A stretch of 64,000 nucleotides of DNA from contig JAIXRJ010000030.1 of NCBI GenBank assembly GCA_027485235.1, forward strand, positions 1 to 64,000, given 5' to 3'. A model generated the notes under the pieces. The model was not told the DNA's origin. It did no database searches and worked only from the letters and a program-made list of their open reading frames with translations. Position numbers and translations under genes: made by a program. Every line of letters starts with the position of its first letter. The stretch's first letter is position 1. Positions 40,456 to 50,400 of this stretch are shown in pieces. Source of the DNA: Comamonadaceae bacterium. Its GTDB lineage: Bacteria; Pseudomonadota; Gammaproteobacteria; Burkholderiales; Burkholderiaceae_C.

Positions 40456-41364
40456 TTAGCCTCGCAATTTGTCGATCAGCCCGTTGAGCTCCTCGAGCGA
40501 ACCAAACTGGATGCTCAACTCACCCATTTCTTCCATCTTGCCCAAACGCTTGACGCGTTTTTTGACGCGCACCTCGACCTGGGCCATCAACAGGTCTGAC
40601 AACTCTTCTTCAACTTGGCGCACGTCACGCGACTTTTCCTTTTGGGGCTTTTGTGCGACCAAGTTGAACTCGGCACCGAGTTTTTTGGCCAGACTTTCCG
40701 CCTCACGCACCGACAGTTTTTTGCCCGCAATCTGATGGGCAGCCGTGATTTGGGCCGCTTTGTCCAAGGGCAAGAGGGCGCGGGCGTGGCCCATGTCCAG
40801 ATCGCCCGCCATCAGCATGGTTTGCACCGGTTCGGCCAGGTTGAGCAAACGCAGCAAGTTGCTGGCGGCACTGCGCGAGCGGCCAACCGCTTGCGCAGCT
40901 GTTTCGTGAGTGAGCCCAAACTCTTTGATCAAGCGTTGCAGGCCCTGGGCTTCTTCCAGCGGGTTCAGGTCTTCACGCTGGATGTTTTCGATCAGGGCCA
41001 TGGCCGCAGCGGCTTCGTTCGGCACATCGCGCACCAAGACAGGGACCGTCTCCAGGCCCGCCAGGCGTGAGGCGCGAAAGCGGCGCTCGCCAGCGATGAT
41101 TTCGTACTTGCCGGCGTTGGGGCCATCGGTGAGCTGGCGCACCAGAATCGGCTGCATGATGCCCTGCGCCTTGATCGACTCGGCCAGTTCGTACAAGGCA
41201 CCTTCGTCCATGCGGGTGCGGGGTTGGTACATGCCGGCCACCATCTGCTCGAGCTTGAGTTGGCTGGGCTGCCCGCTGTTGGCCACAACCGGTGCATCTT
41301 CCACTTTGGGGCCCAGCAGGGCCTCCAGCCCGCGGCCCAATCCTTTGGGTTTTTTGGTGACCAT
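40456..41364 (-). CDS. parB: Chromosome partitioning protein ParB
   Basis: 302-residue CTP-dependent clamp that loads at parS and recruits ParA and condensin. MVTKKPKGLGRGLEALLG at the start is typical of chromosomal ParB. The nuclease-like CTPase part holds GKYEIIAGERRFRASRLAGL and ENIQREDLNPLEEAQG, followed by the helix-turn-helix GLTHETAAQAVGRSRSAASNLLRLL (about residues 140-165) and a C-terminal dimerisation segment. AAGGA lies 6 bases before the chosen ATG. It is 2 bases from the upstream hydrolase stop and 4 bases from the downstream kinase start. Confidence 0.95.
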   Translation of the reverse strand: MVTKKPKGLGRGLEALLGPKVEDAPVVANSGQPSQLKLEQMVAGMYQPRTRMDEGALYELAESIKAQGIMQPILVRQLTDGPNAGKYEIIAGERRFRASRLAGLETVPVLVRDVPNEAAAAMALIENIQREDLNPLEEAQGLQRLIKEFGLTHETAAQAVGRSRSAASNLLRLLNLAEPVQTMLMAGDLDMGHARALLPLDKAAQITAAHQIAGKKLSVREAESLAKKLGAEFNLVAQKPQKEKSRDVRQVEEELSDLLMAQVEVRVKKRVKRLGKMEEMGELSIQFGSLEELNGLIDKLRG

Positions 41365-41366
41365 GG

Positions 41367-41951
41367 TCATTCCTTCATGAGGGTTTGCAAAAGCGCGTGG
41401 CCTTGCGGCCAAGCGCCTAAAGATGAATCGGCGTTGATGTGGCCAGCCCGTCCCAAGTCCAGCCATTGGGCGCCCCAATCTTGAGCCAGGGCTTGGGCGC
41501 GGTCTGCGCGGCAATAGGGGTCATTTTGGCTGCCCACCAAAATGCTTTTGAAAGGCAAAGGCCGGCGCACAATGGGCGTCCAACCGGAAAAGCGGTCTCG
41601 CATCTCTGGCGCCTCCACGTCACCGGGCGCCACCAGCAAGGCACCGTGCACACGGTTGGTGTGGCGTGAAAACGAAGCCCAAGCCGCCGCCAAAATACAG
41701 CCCAAACTGTGGGCCACCAACACCACTGGACTTGGTGCATCGATGACCACCTCGTCCAACCGGGCCAGCCAGTCACCGCGCAGGGGATGCAGCCAGTCGT
41801 TTTGCTCGACCACGGTGTGCCCATACAAACGTGCCCAGTGCATTTGCCAATGGTCGGGGCCGCTGCCTTGCCAGCCGGGCAAGGTCAACACGCTGACTGG
41901 GACCCTTTTCGAGCTTGGGCCTGAGCCTGTGTCATCGGTCAAATCGGTCAT
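41367..41951 (-). CDS. RBBP9/YdeN-family alpha/beta hydrolase
   Basis: 194 residues, probable serine hydrolase of unknown substrate. TLPGWQGSGPDHWQMHW at the start and the nucleophile elbow VLVAHSLGCILAAAW (Ser near residue 85) are diagnostic of this family; a late Asp in DPYCRAD and the His of AGHINADSSLG complete a plausible triad. The ATG at 41951 is preferred to a TTG farther up. It sits between parA and parB with gaps of 20 and 2 bases, an insertion in an otherwise standard pair. Confidence 0.82.
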   Translation of the reverse strand: MTDLTDDTGSGPSSKRVPVSVLTLPGWQGSGPDHWQMHWARLYGHTVVEQNDWLHPLRGDWLARLDEVVIDAPSPVVLVAHSLGCILAAAWASFSRHTNRVHGALLVAPGDVEAPEMRDRFSGWTPIVRRPLPFKSILVGSQNDPYCRADRAQALAQDWGAQWLDLGRAGHINADSSLGAWPQGHALLQTLMKE

Positions 41952-41971
41952 GGCGCGAAGGGTCTCTCGGC

Positions 41972-42742
41972 TCAAAGCGTGGGCGCACGCTTGACCATTT
42001 CGCGGGCAAACTCCACGTAGGCTTGGCTGCCCTTGGCCGACGGGTCAAACACCACGCCAGGCAAACCGTAACTGGGGGCCTCGGCCAAGCGCACGTTGCG
42101 CGGGATCACGGCGTCAAACACTTTGTCGCCAAAGTGCGCCTTGAGTTGGTCACTGACCTGCAGCTGCAATGTGATGCGTGGGTCGAACATGACCCGCAAC
42201 AGGCCGATGAGTTTCAAATCCTTGTTCAAGTTGGCATGCACCTGTTTGATGGTGTTGACCAGATCTGTCAAACCCTCCAAGGCAAAGTACTCACACTGCA
42301 TGGGCACGATCACCCCATGGGCCGCACACAAGCCATTGAGGGTGAGCATGGACAAGGACGGCGGGCAATCGATGAGCACAAAATCGTAATCTCCGTCCAC
42401 AGCGGCCAAGGCGGTTTTCAGCCGCTGGTCCCGGTGCGCCAATTGCACCAATTCCACCTCCGCACCGGCCAGCTCACGGTTGGCACTGAGCACGTTGTAA
42501 CCACACTTGTCGGCCAGAACAACCGCTTCGGTCACCGATGCCGACTCCAGCAGCACGTCGTAAACGCTCAATTCCAAGTGCCTCTTGTCAATGCCCGAAC
42601 CCATGGTGGCATTGCCTTGGGGGTCCAAATCAACCAACAACACGCGCTGACCGACTTTGGCCAGGCCTGCGGCCAGGTTGACGGTGGTGGTGGTTTTGCC
42701 TACGCCACCTTTTTGGTTGGCAATGCAGAAGATCTTGGCCAT
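41972..42742 (-). CDS. parA: Chromosome partitioning ATPase ParA
   Basis: 256 residues. The deviant Walker A motif KGGVGKTTTTVNLAAGLA is at about residues 10-27, the switch region DLDPQGNATMGSG near 40-52, and DFVLIDCPPSLSMLTLNGL near 120-138. ParA drives movement of ParB-parS complexes over the nucleoid by ATP-dependent DNA binding. It is near parS sites in rsmG and mnmG. Preceded 14 bases upstream by a LysE-type exporter gene. Confidence 0.95.
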   Translation of the reverse strand: MAKIFCIANQKGGVGKTTTTVNLAAGLAKVGQRVLLVDLDPQGNATMGSGIDKRHLELSVYDVLLESASVTEAVVLADKCGYNVLSANRELAGAEVELVQLAHRDQRLKTALAAVDGDYDFVLIDCPPSLSMLTLNGLCAAHGVIVPMQCEYFALEGLTDLVNTIKQVHANLNKDLKLIGLLRVMFDPRITLQLQVSDQLKAHFGDKVFDAVIPRNVRLAEAPSYGLPGVVFDPSAKGSQAYVEFAREMVKRAPTL

Positions 42743-42756
42743 GTTCGTACCCTGAT

Positions 42757-43374
42757 TTATTTAGAAACGGCCAGCTTGATGCCAAAGCCAATGAGAAAAA
42801 CACCCGCCAATTTTTCAAGCACACGACCGACGCGGGGGTTGGCACGCATGCGCTTTGCCAAGTGGTGCGTCAGCAAGGTCATGCCCAAGCCATACAAAAA
42901 AGTCAAACCCGCAATGGTCGCCGCCATGGTGCCAAAGCTGATCAAGCCCAAGTGGGTTTGAGGGTCCACGAACAAGGGGAAAAAGGCCATGTAAAAGACG
43001 ATCGCCTTGGGGTTGAGCAAGGTGATGGCCAAGGCCTGCTGGAAATACTGCCGGGGCCGGATGTTCAAGACGGGCGCGTCACCCGGTTTGGCCGACAGCA
43101 TCTTCCAGCCCAACCAGGCCAGGTAGATCGCCCCCATCCATTGGATGGCCACAAACGCCGCCGGATGGGTGGCCAGCACCGCCGCCACACCTGCCACCGC
43201 CAGCCACATGAGCACCTGGTCGCCGGCGATCACGCCCAAAGTGGCCATGAGACCCCCGGCCACGCCGCCCTTGCTGGTGGAGGTGATGAGGGCCAGATTA
43301 CCCGGGCCGGGAATGGCCAAAAACACCACAATGGCCACCACAAACGCGCCGTAATCCGATATGCCAAAGAACAT
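42757..43374 (-). CDS. LysE/RhtB-family exporter
   Basis: 205-residue inner-membrane protein, six hydrophobic segments, likely exporting an amino acid. It has the family start FGISDYGAFVVAIVVFLAIPGPGNLALI and the internal ITLLNPKAIVFYMAFFPLFVD. It is clearly a tandem duplicate of the gene at 43414-44028, with the same block order and similar ends (FLIGFGIKLAVSK against LLGFGFRMVLAK). Confidence 0.87.
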   Translation of the reverse strand: MFFGISDYGAFVVAIVVFLAIPGPGNLALITSTSKGGVAGGLMATLGVIAGDQVLMWLAVAGVAAVLATHPAAFVAIQWMGAIYLAWLGWKMLSAKPGDAPVLNIRPRQYFQQALAITLLNPKAIVFYMAFFPLFVDPQTHLGLISFGTMAATIAGLTFLYGLGMTLLTHHLAKRMRANPRVGRVLEKLAGVFLIGFGIKLAVSK

Positions 43375-43413
43375 GTGAAGCTTTCCGAAAAATGAGAAGG
43401 TCTGGTGTGCCGC

Positions 43414-44028
43414 TTATTTGGCCAGCACCATCCTGAAGCCAAAACCGAGCAAGCACAAACCGGCCAACTTTTGCAGCCCAGACGACAGTTTGGGATGGGC
43501 GCGGATGCGTTCGGCCATGTTGTGGGTGACCCAAACCACACCGAAACAATACACAAAACCCAATACCGCAATCGTCAAAGCCATCACCACAAAAGTCACC
43601 CACCCTTGGTGATGGACCGGATCAATGAACTGTGGAAAAAACGCCAGATAGAACATGATGGCTTTGGGGTTGAGCAAGGTGATCAACATTGTTTCCCGAA
43701 AATAATGCCCCGGCGTGATTTGCAAACCCAGCCCCTTACCCTGTTTGGACAAGAGCATCTTGCCGCCCAACCACACCAGGTAGGCTGCGCCCGCCCATTG
43801 AAGCCCGATGAACAAGGGTGGATAGGTTTTGAGCAAAGTCGCCACACCAGCGACCGTGAGCCACAACAAAATCTGGTCGCCCAACAACAGCCCCAGCACA
43901 GAAGCCATGCCGCCTGCCCATCCTCCTTTGCTGGCCGAACTGATCAAGGCCAAATTACCCGGCCCAGGCAAAAACAAAAGCAACACAAAGGCCGCAGCAA
44001 AAGCACCGTAATCCGAGATACCAAACAT
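43414..44028 (-). CDS. LysE/RhtB-family exporter, tandem paralogue
   Basis: 204 residues, six hydrophobic helices. MFGISDYGAFAAAFVLLLFLPGPGNLALIS at the start and ITLLNPKAIMFYLAFFPQF in the middle define the family. The ATG at 44028 is used because it starts exactly like its paralogue; a GTG two codons earlier is possible. A perfect parS site lies in the 87-base gap between its start and rsmG. Substrate unknown. Confidence 0.87.
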   Translation of the reverse strand: MFGISDYGAFAAAFVLLLFLPGPGNLALISSASKGGWAGGMASVLGLLLGDQILLWLTVAGVATLLKTYPPLFIGLQWAGAAYLVWLGGKMLLSKQGKGLGLQITPGHYFRETMLITLLNPKAIMFYLAFFPQFIDPVHHQGWVTFVVMALTIAVLGFVYCFGVVWVTHNMAERIRAHPKLSSGLQKLAGLCLLGFGFRMVLAK

Positions 44029-44090
44029 GTGCACGCTTTCAGGGGAATGTCCGAGTGTAAGTGATGGCCACTTGAGCGTCTGCCCTGCGG

Positions 44091-44106
44091 TGTTTCACGT
44101 GAAACA
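44091..44106. promoter_or_regulatory. parS site, perfect
   Basis: TGTTTCACGTGAAACA, the 16-base chromosomal parS palindrome with no mismatch, in the gap between rsmG and the LysE-type gene. Confidence 0.92.
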
Positions 44107-44115
44107 CCTTCTGAT

Positions 44116-44763
44116 TCAAACCGTTTTGGCCTTCATCCACACCATGCAGCGCTCGACATCGAGGCCTGGCACGGCCAATGGTTCCACGTGAAACACTTGC
44201 ACATCGGCAGGCAAAGCGTCAATTTCGCTCTGTGGGTGTTTGCCCTTCATGGCCATCCACACCCCGCCCTCGGCCAGAGCCGAGCGGGACCAGGTCACAA
44301 AATCGGGCAAAGAAGCAAAGGCGCGTGAGCAAATGACCTGGTAAGGATCAGCAAGAGACTCAACCCGTGCATGCAAGCCGCGCAAGTTGGGCAGCTTCAG
44401 GCTCACGGCCACTTGCTGCACAAAAGCGGCCTTTTTAGCGACCGTGTCCACACAGCTCACACTCAATTCGGGCATACAGATGGCCAAGACCACGCCGGGC
44501 AAACCACCGCCCGAACCCACGTCCAAAACCCGGGCGGGCTGCCCCTGGGTGTGCCGACGCAAAGGGGCGATGGCGGTCAAACTGTCCAAGAGGTGGTGCG
44601 TCAGCATCTCCGCCGGATCGCGCACAGCGGTCAGGTTGTAGACCTTGGTCCATTTCTGGATCAGCGCCAAGTAGTCCAACAGATGCTGGATTTGCTCGTC
44701 GGACAGGCTCAAACCCAGGGCCGCGACACCCGAACGCAGGCCCGCCTCCAAGTTGACGCTCAT
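44116..44763 (-). CDS. rsmG: 16S rRNA (guanine-527-N7) methyltransferase RsmG
   Basis: 215 residues. Methylates G527 in the 530 loop of 16S rRNA with S-adenosylmethionine. [29 protein letters not shown] (about residues 35-63) and the SAM-binding [17 protein letters not shown] (about 80-96) are diagnostic. The ATG overlaps the mnmG stop by four bases. A parS-like sequence falls within its last codons, which encode VFHVEP on the minus strand. Confidence 0.94.
   Translation of the reverse strand: MSVNLEAGLRSGVAALGLSLSDEQIQHLLDYLALIQKWTKVYNLTAVRDPAEMLTHHLLDSLTAIAPLRRHTQGQPARVLDVGSGGGLPGVVLAICMPELSVSCVDTVAKKAAFVQQVAVSLKLPNLRGLHARVESLADPYQVICSRAFASLPDFVTWSRSALAEGGVWMAMKGKHPQSEIDALPADVQVFHVEPLAVPGLDVERCMVWMKAKTV
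44180..44195. promoter_or_regulatory. parS-like site, two mismatches
   Basis: GGTTCCACGTGAAACA inside the 3' part of rsmG. Only one half is perfect, so ParB binding would be weaker. Confidence 0.6.
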
Positions 44764-46730
44764 GCCTGAGCGCCTTCCTCGGCAGCTTGCATGAAACCCT
44801 TGAAGCCACCCTTTTTCAGGTGAATCAACAGCAGGGACACGCTGGCCGGCGTGATGCCCGAAATGCGCGAGGCCTGGCCCAAGGTTTCGGGGCGATGTTT
44901 GGCCAACTTTTGACGCGCCTCAATCGACAAGGCCGAGACCTGCATGTAGTCCAGGCTTTCGGGCAAACGCAGGTGTTCGTAAAAAGCCGCCCGCGCCACC
45001 TCCCCTTTTTGGCGGTCGATGTAGCCGGAATACTTGGCGGCAATTTCCACCTGCTCGATCACCGGGGCGCTCAGATCGCCCAGCGTTTCACGTGAAACAT
45101 CGGTGCTGGCCATGCGGCCACCATCCAACGTCATGAGAGCTGGATAGGTCACATTGGGTCTGCGCAACAAGTCAAACAGGTTGTGCTCGTGCTCAATGGC
45201 TTTGCCCAACACCCGCTCAGACTCGGCCGCCGGCAAGTTGCGCGGATTCACCCAGACCGACTTCAGCCGTTCTGTTTCACGTGAAACAGCGTCGCGCTTG
45301 CGGCTGAAAGCATCCCAACGCGCGTCATCGACAAGACCCATCTGCCGCCCCACTTCGGTCAAACGCGCATCGGCATTGTCTTCACGCAGCTGCAGGCGGA
45401 ATTCGGCCCGGCTGGTGAACATGCGGTAAGGCTCGGTCACGCCCTGCGTCACCAAGTCGTCCACCAAGACCCCCAAATAAGCTTGGTCGCGCGCTGGCAA
45501 CCAAGCAGATTCGCCCCGGCATTGCAGAGCGGCGTTGATGCCCGCAAACAAACCCTGGGCGGCCGCTTCTTCGTAACCGGTGGTGCCGTTGATCTGCCCC
45601 GCAAAGAACAAGCCATTGATCTGCCGCGTCTCAAAACTGTTTTTCAGTGCCCGCGGGTCAAAGTAGTCGTATTCGATGGCGTAACCGGGCCTGAGGATGT
45701 GGCAGTTCTCCAGCCCCTTCATCGAGCGCACCAGCTCGTACTGGATGTCGAACGGCAAGCTGGTCGAGATGCCGTTGGGGTAATACTCGTGCGTCGTCAG
45801 GCCTTCGGGCTCCAGAAAAATCTGGTGGCTGTCTTTGTCGGCAAAGCGGTTGATCTTGTCTTCCACACTCGGGCAATAGCGCGGGCCCACGCCCTCGATC
45901 TTGCCGGTGAACATGGGGCTGCGGTCAAAACCGGAACGGATGATGTCGTGTGTGCGCTCGTTGGTATGGGTGATCCAGCACGGCACTTGCTGCGGATGCA
46001 TGCTGGCTTGGCCCATGAAACTGAACACCGGCACCCCACCCTCGGGATTCATGCCGCCGGGCACGCCATCACCGGGTTGCTCGGAGCACTTGGCAAAATC
46101 GATGGTGCGGCCATCCAGGCGCGGCGGCGTGCCGGTTTTCAGGCGGCCTTGCGGCAACTGGAGTTCTTTCAATCGCGCCGACAGGCTGACCGCTGGCGGA
46201 TCGCCTGCCCTGCCCGCCGCGTAGTTCTGCAGGCCCACATGGATCTTGCCGTCGAGGAAGGTGCCCGCGGTCAGCACCACGGTGCGTGAACGGAAACGGA
46301 TGCCCACTTGCGTGACGGCGCCCACCACCCGGTCGCCTTCCACCATCAGGTCGTCCACGGCTTGCTGGAACAGCCACAGCTTGGGCTGGTTCTCCAACAT
46401 GCGGCGAATCGCGGCTTTGTAGAGAATGCGGTCGGCCTGGGCGCGTGTGGCGCGCACGGCCGGGCCTTTGGATCTGTTCAGGATGCGGAACTGGATGCCG
46501 CCTTCGTCGGTGGCCAGCGCCATGGCGCCGCCCAAAGCGTCCACCTCTTTGACGAGGTGGCCCTTGCCAATGCCGCCTATGCTGGGGTTGCAGCTCATCT
46601 GCCCCAACGTTTCAATGTTGTGAGACAAAAGCAAGGTTTTGCAGCCCATGCGGGCAGCCGCCAACGCGGCTTCGGTTCCGGCATGGCCGCCGCCGACCAC
46701 GATCACATCGAACTCTTGAGGGTAAAGCAT
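44760..46730 (-). CDS. mnmG: tRNA uridine-5-carboxymethylaminomethyl modification enzyme MnmG
   Basis: 656 residues, FAD protein that with MnmE modifies U34 of certain tRNAs. The Rossmann start [45 protein letters not shown], and [22 protein letters not shown] are invariant family blocks; the C-terminal [18 protein letters not shown] is the MnmE-binding helical end. [18 protein letters not shown] is the natural start. Two parS sites occur inside the gene. A hairpin and T-run lie just upstream (46757-46785). Confidence 0.95.
   Translation of the reverse strand: MLYPQEFDVIVVGGGHAGTEAALAAARMGCKTLLLSHNIETLGQMSCNPSIGGIGKGHLVKEVDALGGAMALATDEGGIQFRILNRSKGPAVRATRAQADRILYKAAIRRMLENQPKLWLFQQAVDDLMVEGDRVVGAVTQVGIRFRSRTVVLTAGTFLDGKIHVGLQNYAAGRAGDPPAVSLSARLKELQLPQGRLKTGTPPRLDGRTIDFAKCSEQPGDGVPGGMNPEGGVPVFSFMGQASMHPQQVPCWITHTNERTHDIIRSGFDRSPMFTGKIEGVGPRYCPSVEDKINRFADKDSHQIFLEPEGLTTHEYYPNGISTSLPFDIQYELVRSMKGLENCHILRPGYAIEYDYFDPRALKNSFETRQINGLFFAGQINGTTGYEEAAAQGLFAGINAALQCRGESAWLPARDQAYLGVLVDDLVTQGVTEPYRMFTSRAEFRLQLREDNADARLTEVGRQMGLVDDARWDAFSRKRDAVSRETERLKSVWVNPRNLPAAESERVLGKAIEHEHNLFDLLRRPNVTYPALMTLDGGRMASTDVSRETLGDLSAPVIEQVEIAAKYSGYIDRQKGEVARAAFYEHLRLPESLDYMQVSALSIEARQKLAKHRPETLGQASRISGITPASVSLLLIHLKKGGFKGFMQAAEEGAQA
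45084..45099. promoter_or_regulatory. parS site, one mismatch
   Basis: CGTTTCACGTGAAACA inside mnmG, where it encodes VSRET on the minus strand. Confidence 0.82.
45273..45288. promoter_or_regulatory. parS site, perfect
   Basis: TGTTTCACGTGAAACA inside mnmG, again encoding VSRET, 189 bases from the previous site. Confidence 0.92.
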
Positions 46731-46756
46731 GCGTGTTTGCCCCAAATGGAGGCCCC

Positions 46757-46785
46757 AAAAAAGGCGCGGCTGACGCCAAAGCCGC
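46757..46785 (-). terminator. Hairpin and T-run between lrp-type gene and mnmG
   Basis: On the minus strand GCGGCT and AGCCGC pair around an 8-base loop and six Ts follow three bases later. It should end the Lrp-type transcript. It lies only 27 bases before the mnmG start, leaving little room for an mnmG promoter, so it may instead be an attenuator in a shared leader. Confidence 0.55.
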
Positions 46786-46846
46786 CCAGCCACGCGGTCG
46801 GCCAAAGTTGCTGATTTTACAGGCAGACCCCAAGAACCGGCTGAAA

Positions 46847-47314
46847 TCAGAACTTCAGAGGCAAGGCGGCTGGGGCTTTGACTTCGCCCAAGGAAAAACT
46901 GGTGTGCAGGTCCTTCACATTGGGCAGGTTGATCAGCACATCACGGGCAAATTGGCTGAAGGTGTTCAGGTCCTTGCTGACCACTTGCAATTCGAAGGTG
47001 CCGGTGCCGCTGATGTAGTGGCAGGACACCACTTCGGGGATTTTGAGGATCGCCTCTTCCAATTGGCGCGTGATGTCGCCCCGGTTGCGCTCGGCATCCA
47101 GGCGCACGAAGGCCAACACGTCCAAGCCCACCTTTTGCCGGTCAATTTCAGCGCGGTAGCCTTTGATGACGCCCGACTCCTCCAAGGCGCGCACCCGCCG
47201 CCAGCAAGGCGCAGCGGACAAACCCACCCGCTGCGCCAACTCGGCGTTGGTCAAACGGCCCTGGGTTTGCAGTTCATTCAATATCGCCCAGTCAAATTTG
47301 TCCAATGTTTCCAA
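46847..47314 (-). CDS. Lrp/AsnC-family regulator
   Basis: 155 residues. The N-terminal helix-turn-helix ([30 protein letters not shown], about residues 3-32, with [14 protein letters not shown]) is followed by the RAM ligand-binding domain ([28 protein letters not shown]). A TTG start at 47314 is chosen because AAAGGA lies 6 bases before it and the protein then begins like its relatives. Divergent from the indolepyruvate oxidoreductase gene, the usual arrangement for local control by aromatic amino acids or keto acids. Confidence 0.86.
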   Translation of the reverse strand: METLDKFDWAILNELQTQGRLTNAELAQRVGLSAAPCWRRVRALEESGVIKGYRAEIDRQKVGLDVLAFVRLDAERNRGDITRQLEEAILKIPEVVSCHYISGTGTFELQVVSKDLNTFSQFARDVLINLPNVKDLHTSFSLGEVKAPAALPLKF

Positions 47315-47435
47315 AACAGGTCCTTTAGAGCAAGATTCTTTCAAATCATAGGGCAAATCCTGTCGCCTAAAGCAAGCACTTGTCCGCGGTCTCGCCCTAC
47401 ACTGTGTATTCCTTTTCTGCCGCAGGACAACGCCC

Positions 47436-50400
47436 ATGAACGCCCCTTTGCCCGATTCGATTCGCCAAGCACTGGAAACGGTGACCCTGGACGACAAATA
47501 CAGCCTGGATGTCGGCCGCGCTTTCATGAGCGGGGTACAGGCCCTGGTCAAACTGCCCATGTTGCAACGCCAGCGCGACGCGCTGCAAGGCAAAAACACG
47601 GCGGGCTTCATCAGCGGCTACCGAGGCTCGCCGCTGGGCGGCTACGACCAGTCGCTTTGGAAAGCCAAGGAACACCTCAAGGCGCAGCACATCGTGTTTC
47701 AGCCCGGCGTGAACGAAGAATTGGCCGCCACCGCTTTGTGGGGGACACAACAGCTGGGATTTGCACCCCCAGGCACCAACAAGTTTGATGGCGTGTTTGG
47801 CATCTGGTACGGCAAAGGACCCGGCGTGGACCGCTGCTCCGACGTCTTCAAACACGCCAACATGGCAGGCACCACACCGTGGGGCGGCGTATTGGCCGTG
47901 GCGGGCGATGACCATGTGGCCAAGAGCTCGACCGCTGCACACCAAAGCGACCACATCTTCAAGGCCTGCGGCCTGCCCGTGTTCTTTCCAGCCAGCGTAC
48001 AAGACATCCTCGACCAGGGCCTGCACGCCATCGCCCTGAGCCGCTTTGCCGGCATTTGGTCGGGCATGAAAACCATCCAGGAAATCGTCGAGTCCAGTGC
48101 CACCGCGCACATCGATCCCGAACGCGTGCAAATTGTCCTGCCCGAATTTGTCATGCCACCCGGTGGCGTGCACATCCGTTGGCCCGACACCGCGCTGGAA
48201 CAAGAAGCACGCTTGTTTGATTACAAATGGTACGCCGCCCTGGCCTACATCCGCGCCAACAAGCTCAACCACAACGTCATCCAAGGCCCGAATGATCGTT
48301 TTGGCTTGATCGCCAGCGGCAAAGCCTACAACGACACGCGCCAGGCCCTGCTCGATCTGGGTCTGGACGACGCCACTTGCCAGCGCTTGGGCATCCGCTT
48401 GCACAAAGTGGGCGTGGTCTGGCCGCTTGAAGCGCAAACCACCCGCGAATTTGCCACCGGCCTGCGTGAGATTTTGGTGGTCGAAGAAAAACGCCAGGTC
48501 ATCGAATACCAACTCAAGGAAGAACTGTACAACTGGCGTGACGATGTGCGCCCCCACATCTTGGGCAAGTTCGACGAAGCCGAGGGCGATGTGTCCGGCG
48601 GCGAATGGTCCATCCCCAACCCGAGCGAACGCACCTTGCTACGGGCCAATGCCGATCTGACGCCGGCCCTCATTGCAAGGGCCATTGCCAAGCGCCTGAA
48701 AAAGCTGGGTGCAGATGCCGACACAACCGCTCGCATCGACGCCCACTTGGCCGTGCTGGACGCCCAAGAAAAATCCTTGCAAACCTTGACCCTGGGTGCA
48801 GCGGCTGAGCGCACGCCATGGTTCTGCTCGGGTTGTCCCCACAACACCTCCACCAAGGTGCCCGATGGCTCACGCGCCATGGCCGGCATTGGTTGCCATT
48901 TCATGAGCCTCTGGATGGACCGCAGCACCACGGGCTTCACCCAAATGGGTGGTGAGGGCGTGCCATGGACTGGCCAACAGCCCTTCTGCACCGACCAACA
49001 CATCTTTGCCAACATCGGCGACGGCACTTATTTTCACAGCGGCATTTTGGCCGTGCGCCAGAGCGTGGCATCGGGTGTGAACATCACCTACAAAATTTTG
49101 TACAACGACGCAGTGGCGATGACGGGCGGCCAACCCATCGGCGAGCGGTCGGAGGGCCACAGCGTGGTGCAGATCGCCATGAGCATGAAAGCCGAAGGTG
49201 CACAACGCATCGTGGTGGTCACCGACGAGCCCGAGAAATACAAGGACGTGGCTTTGGCCGAAGGCGTGCGCGTGTTCCACCGCGACGAACTGGATCGCAT
49301 TCAACGCGAAATGCGCGTGATCAAAGGCACCACCGTCATCATCTATGACCAAACCTGTGCCACCGAAAAGCGCCGCCGCCGCAAGCGCAGCACCCTGGTC
49401 GACCCTGCGGTGCGGGTGATGATCAACGAGGAGGTCTGCGAAGGCTGTGGCGACTGCGGCGTGCAGTCGAACTGCTTGTCGGTCGAGCCGCTGGAAACCC
49501 CTTTGGGTCGCAAACGGACCATCAACCAAAGCACCTGCAACAAGGACACCAGCTGCCTCAAGGGTTTTTGCCCGAGCTTTGTCACGGTGGAAGGCGGTAC
49601 CTTCAAAAAGAAAGCCACATCCACCCACGCAACACCCCACCCAGCCACTTTGGGCGCCTTGCCTGAGCCGGAACTGCCCCTCATCGGCCAGCCTTGGGGC
49701 ATGGTGGTGGCGGGTGTGGGCGGCACGGGGGTCATCACCATTGGCCAGTTGCTCGGGATGGCTGCTCACATGGAAGGCAAAGGCATCGTCACACAAGACT
49801 CGGCGGGCCTGGCCCAAAAAGGCGGTGCCACCTGGAGCCACATCTTGGTGGCCAACACCCAAGACGAGATCCGAACGACCCGTGTGGGCATGGCCGCAGC
49901 CGATCTGATCATTGGGTGCGACCCCATCGTCAGTGCCTCCAAAGAAACTACTGTGCGCATGCGCGCTGGCCGCACCCATGTGGCCCTGAACAGCAACAGC
50001 ACCCCCACTGCGGCTTTTGTGAAAAATGGCAATTGGCAAAACCCAGCCGAACAATGTGTGGCCGAGATCACAGCGCAAGTGGGTGTGTCAGGCGTTGGCG
50101 CTTTTGATGCCGATGCCCTGGCCAAACAACTCATGGGCGACACGATTTATGTGAACCCCATGCTGCTGGGCTATGCATGGCAAAAGGGCTGGGTGCCCTT
50201 GCGGCTTGAGTCTTTGGTGCGGGCCATTGAGCTCAACGATGTACAGGTCAAAAACAACCTGGCGGCTTTCGAATGGGGCCGTCACGCGGCGTACCAACTC
50301 AACGCACTGATGCAAACCCTGCAGCCCGTGCAAGTGATCCAATTCAAAAAGCGTGACAGTTTGGAAGATCTGATCGCCGACCGGATGAAGCGATTGACCG

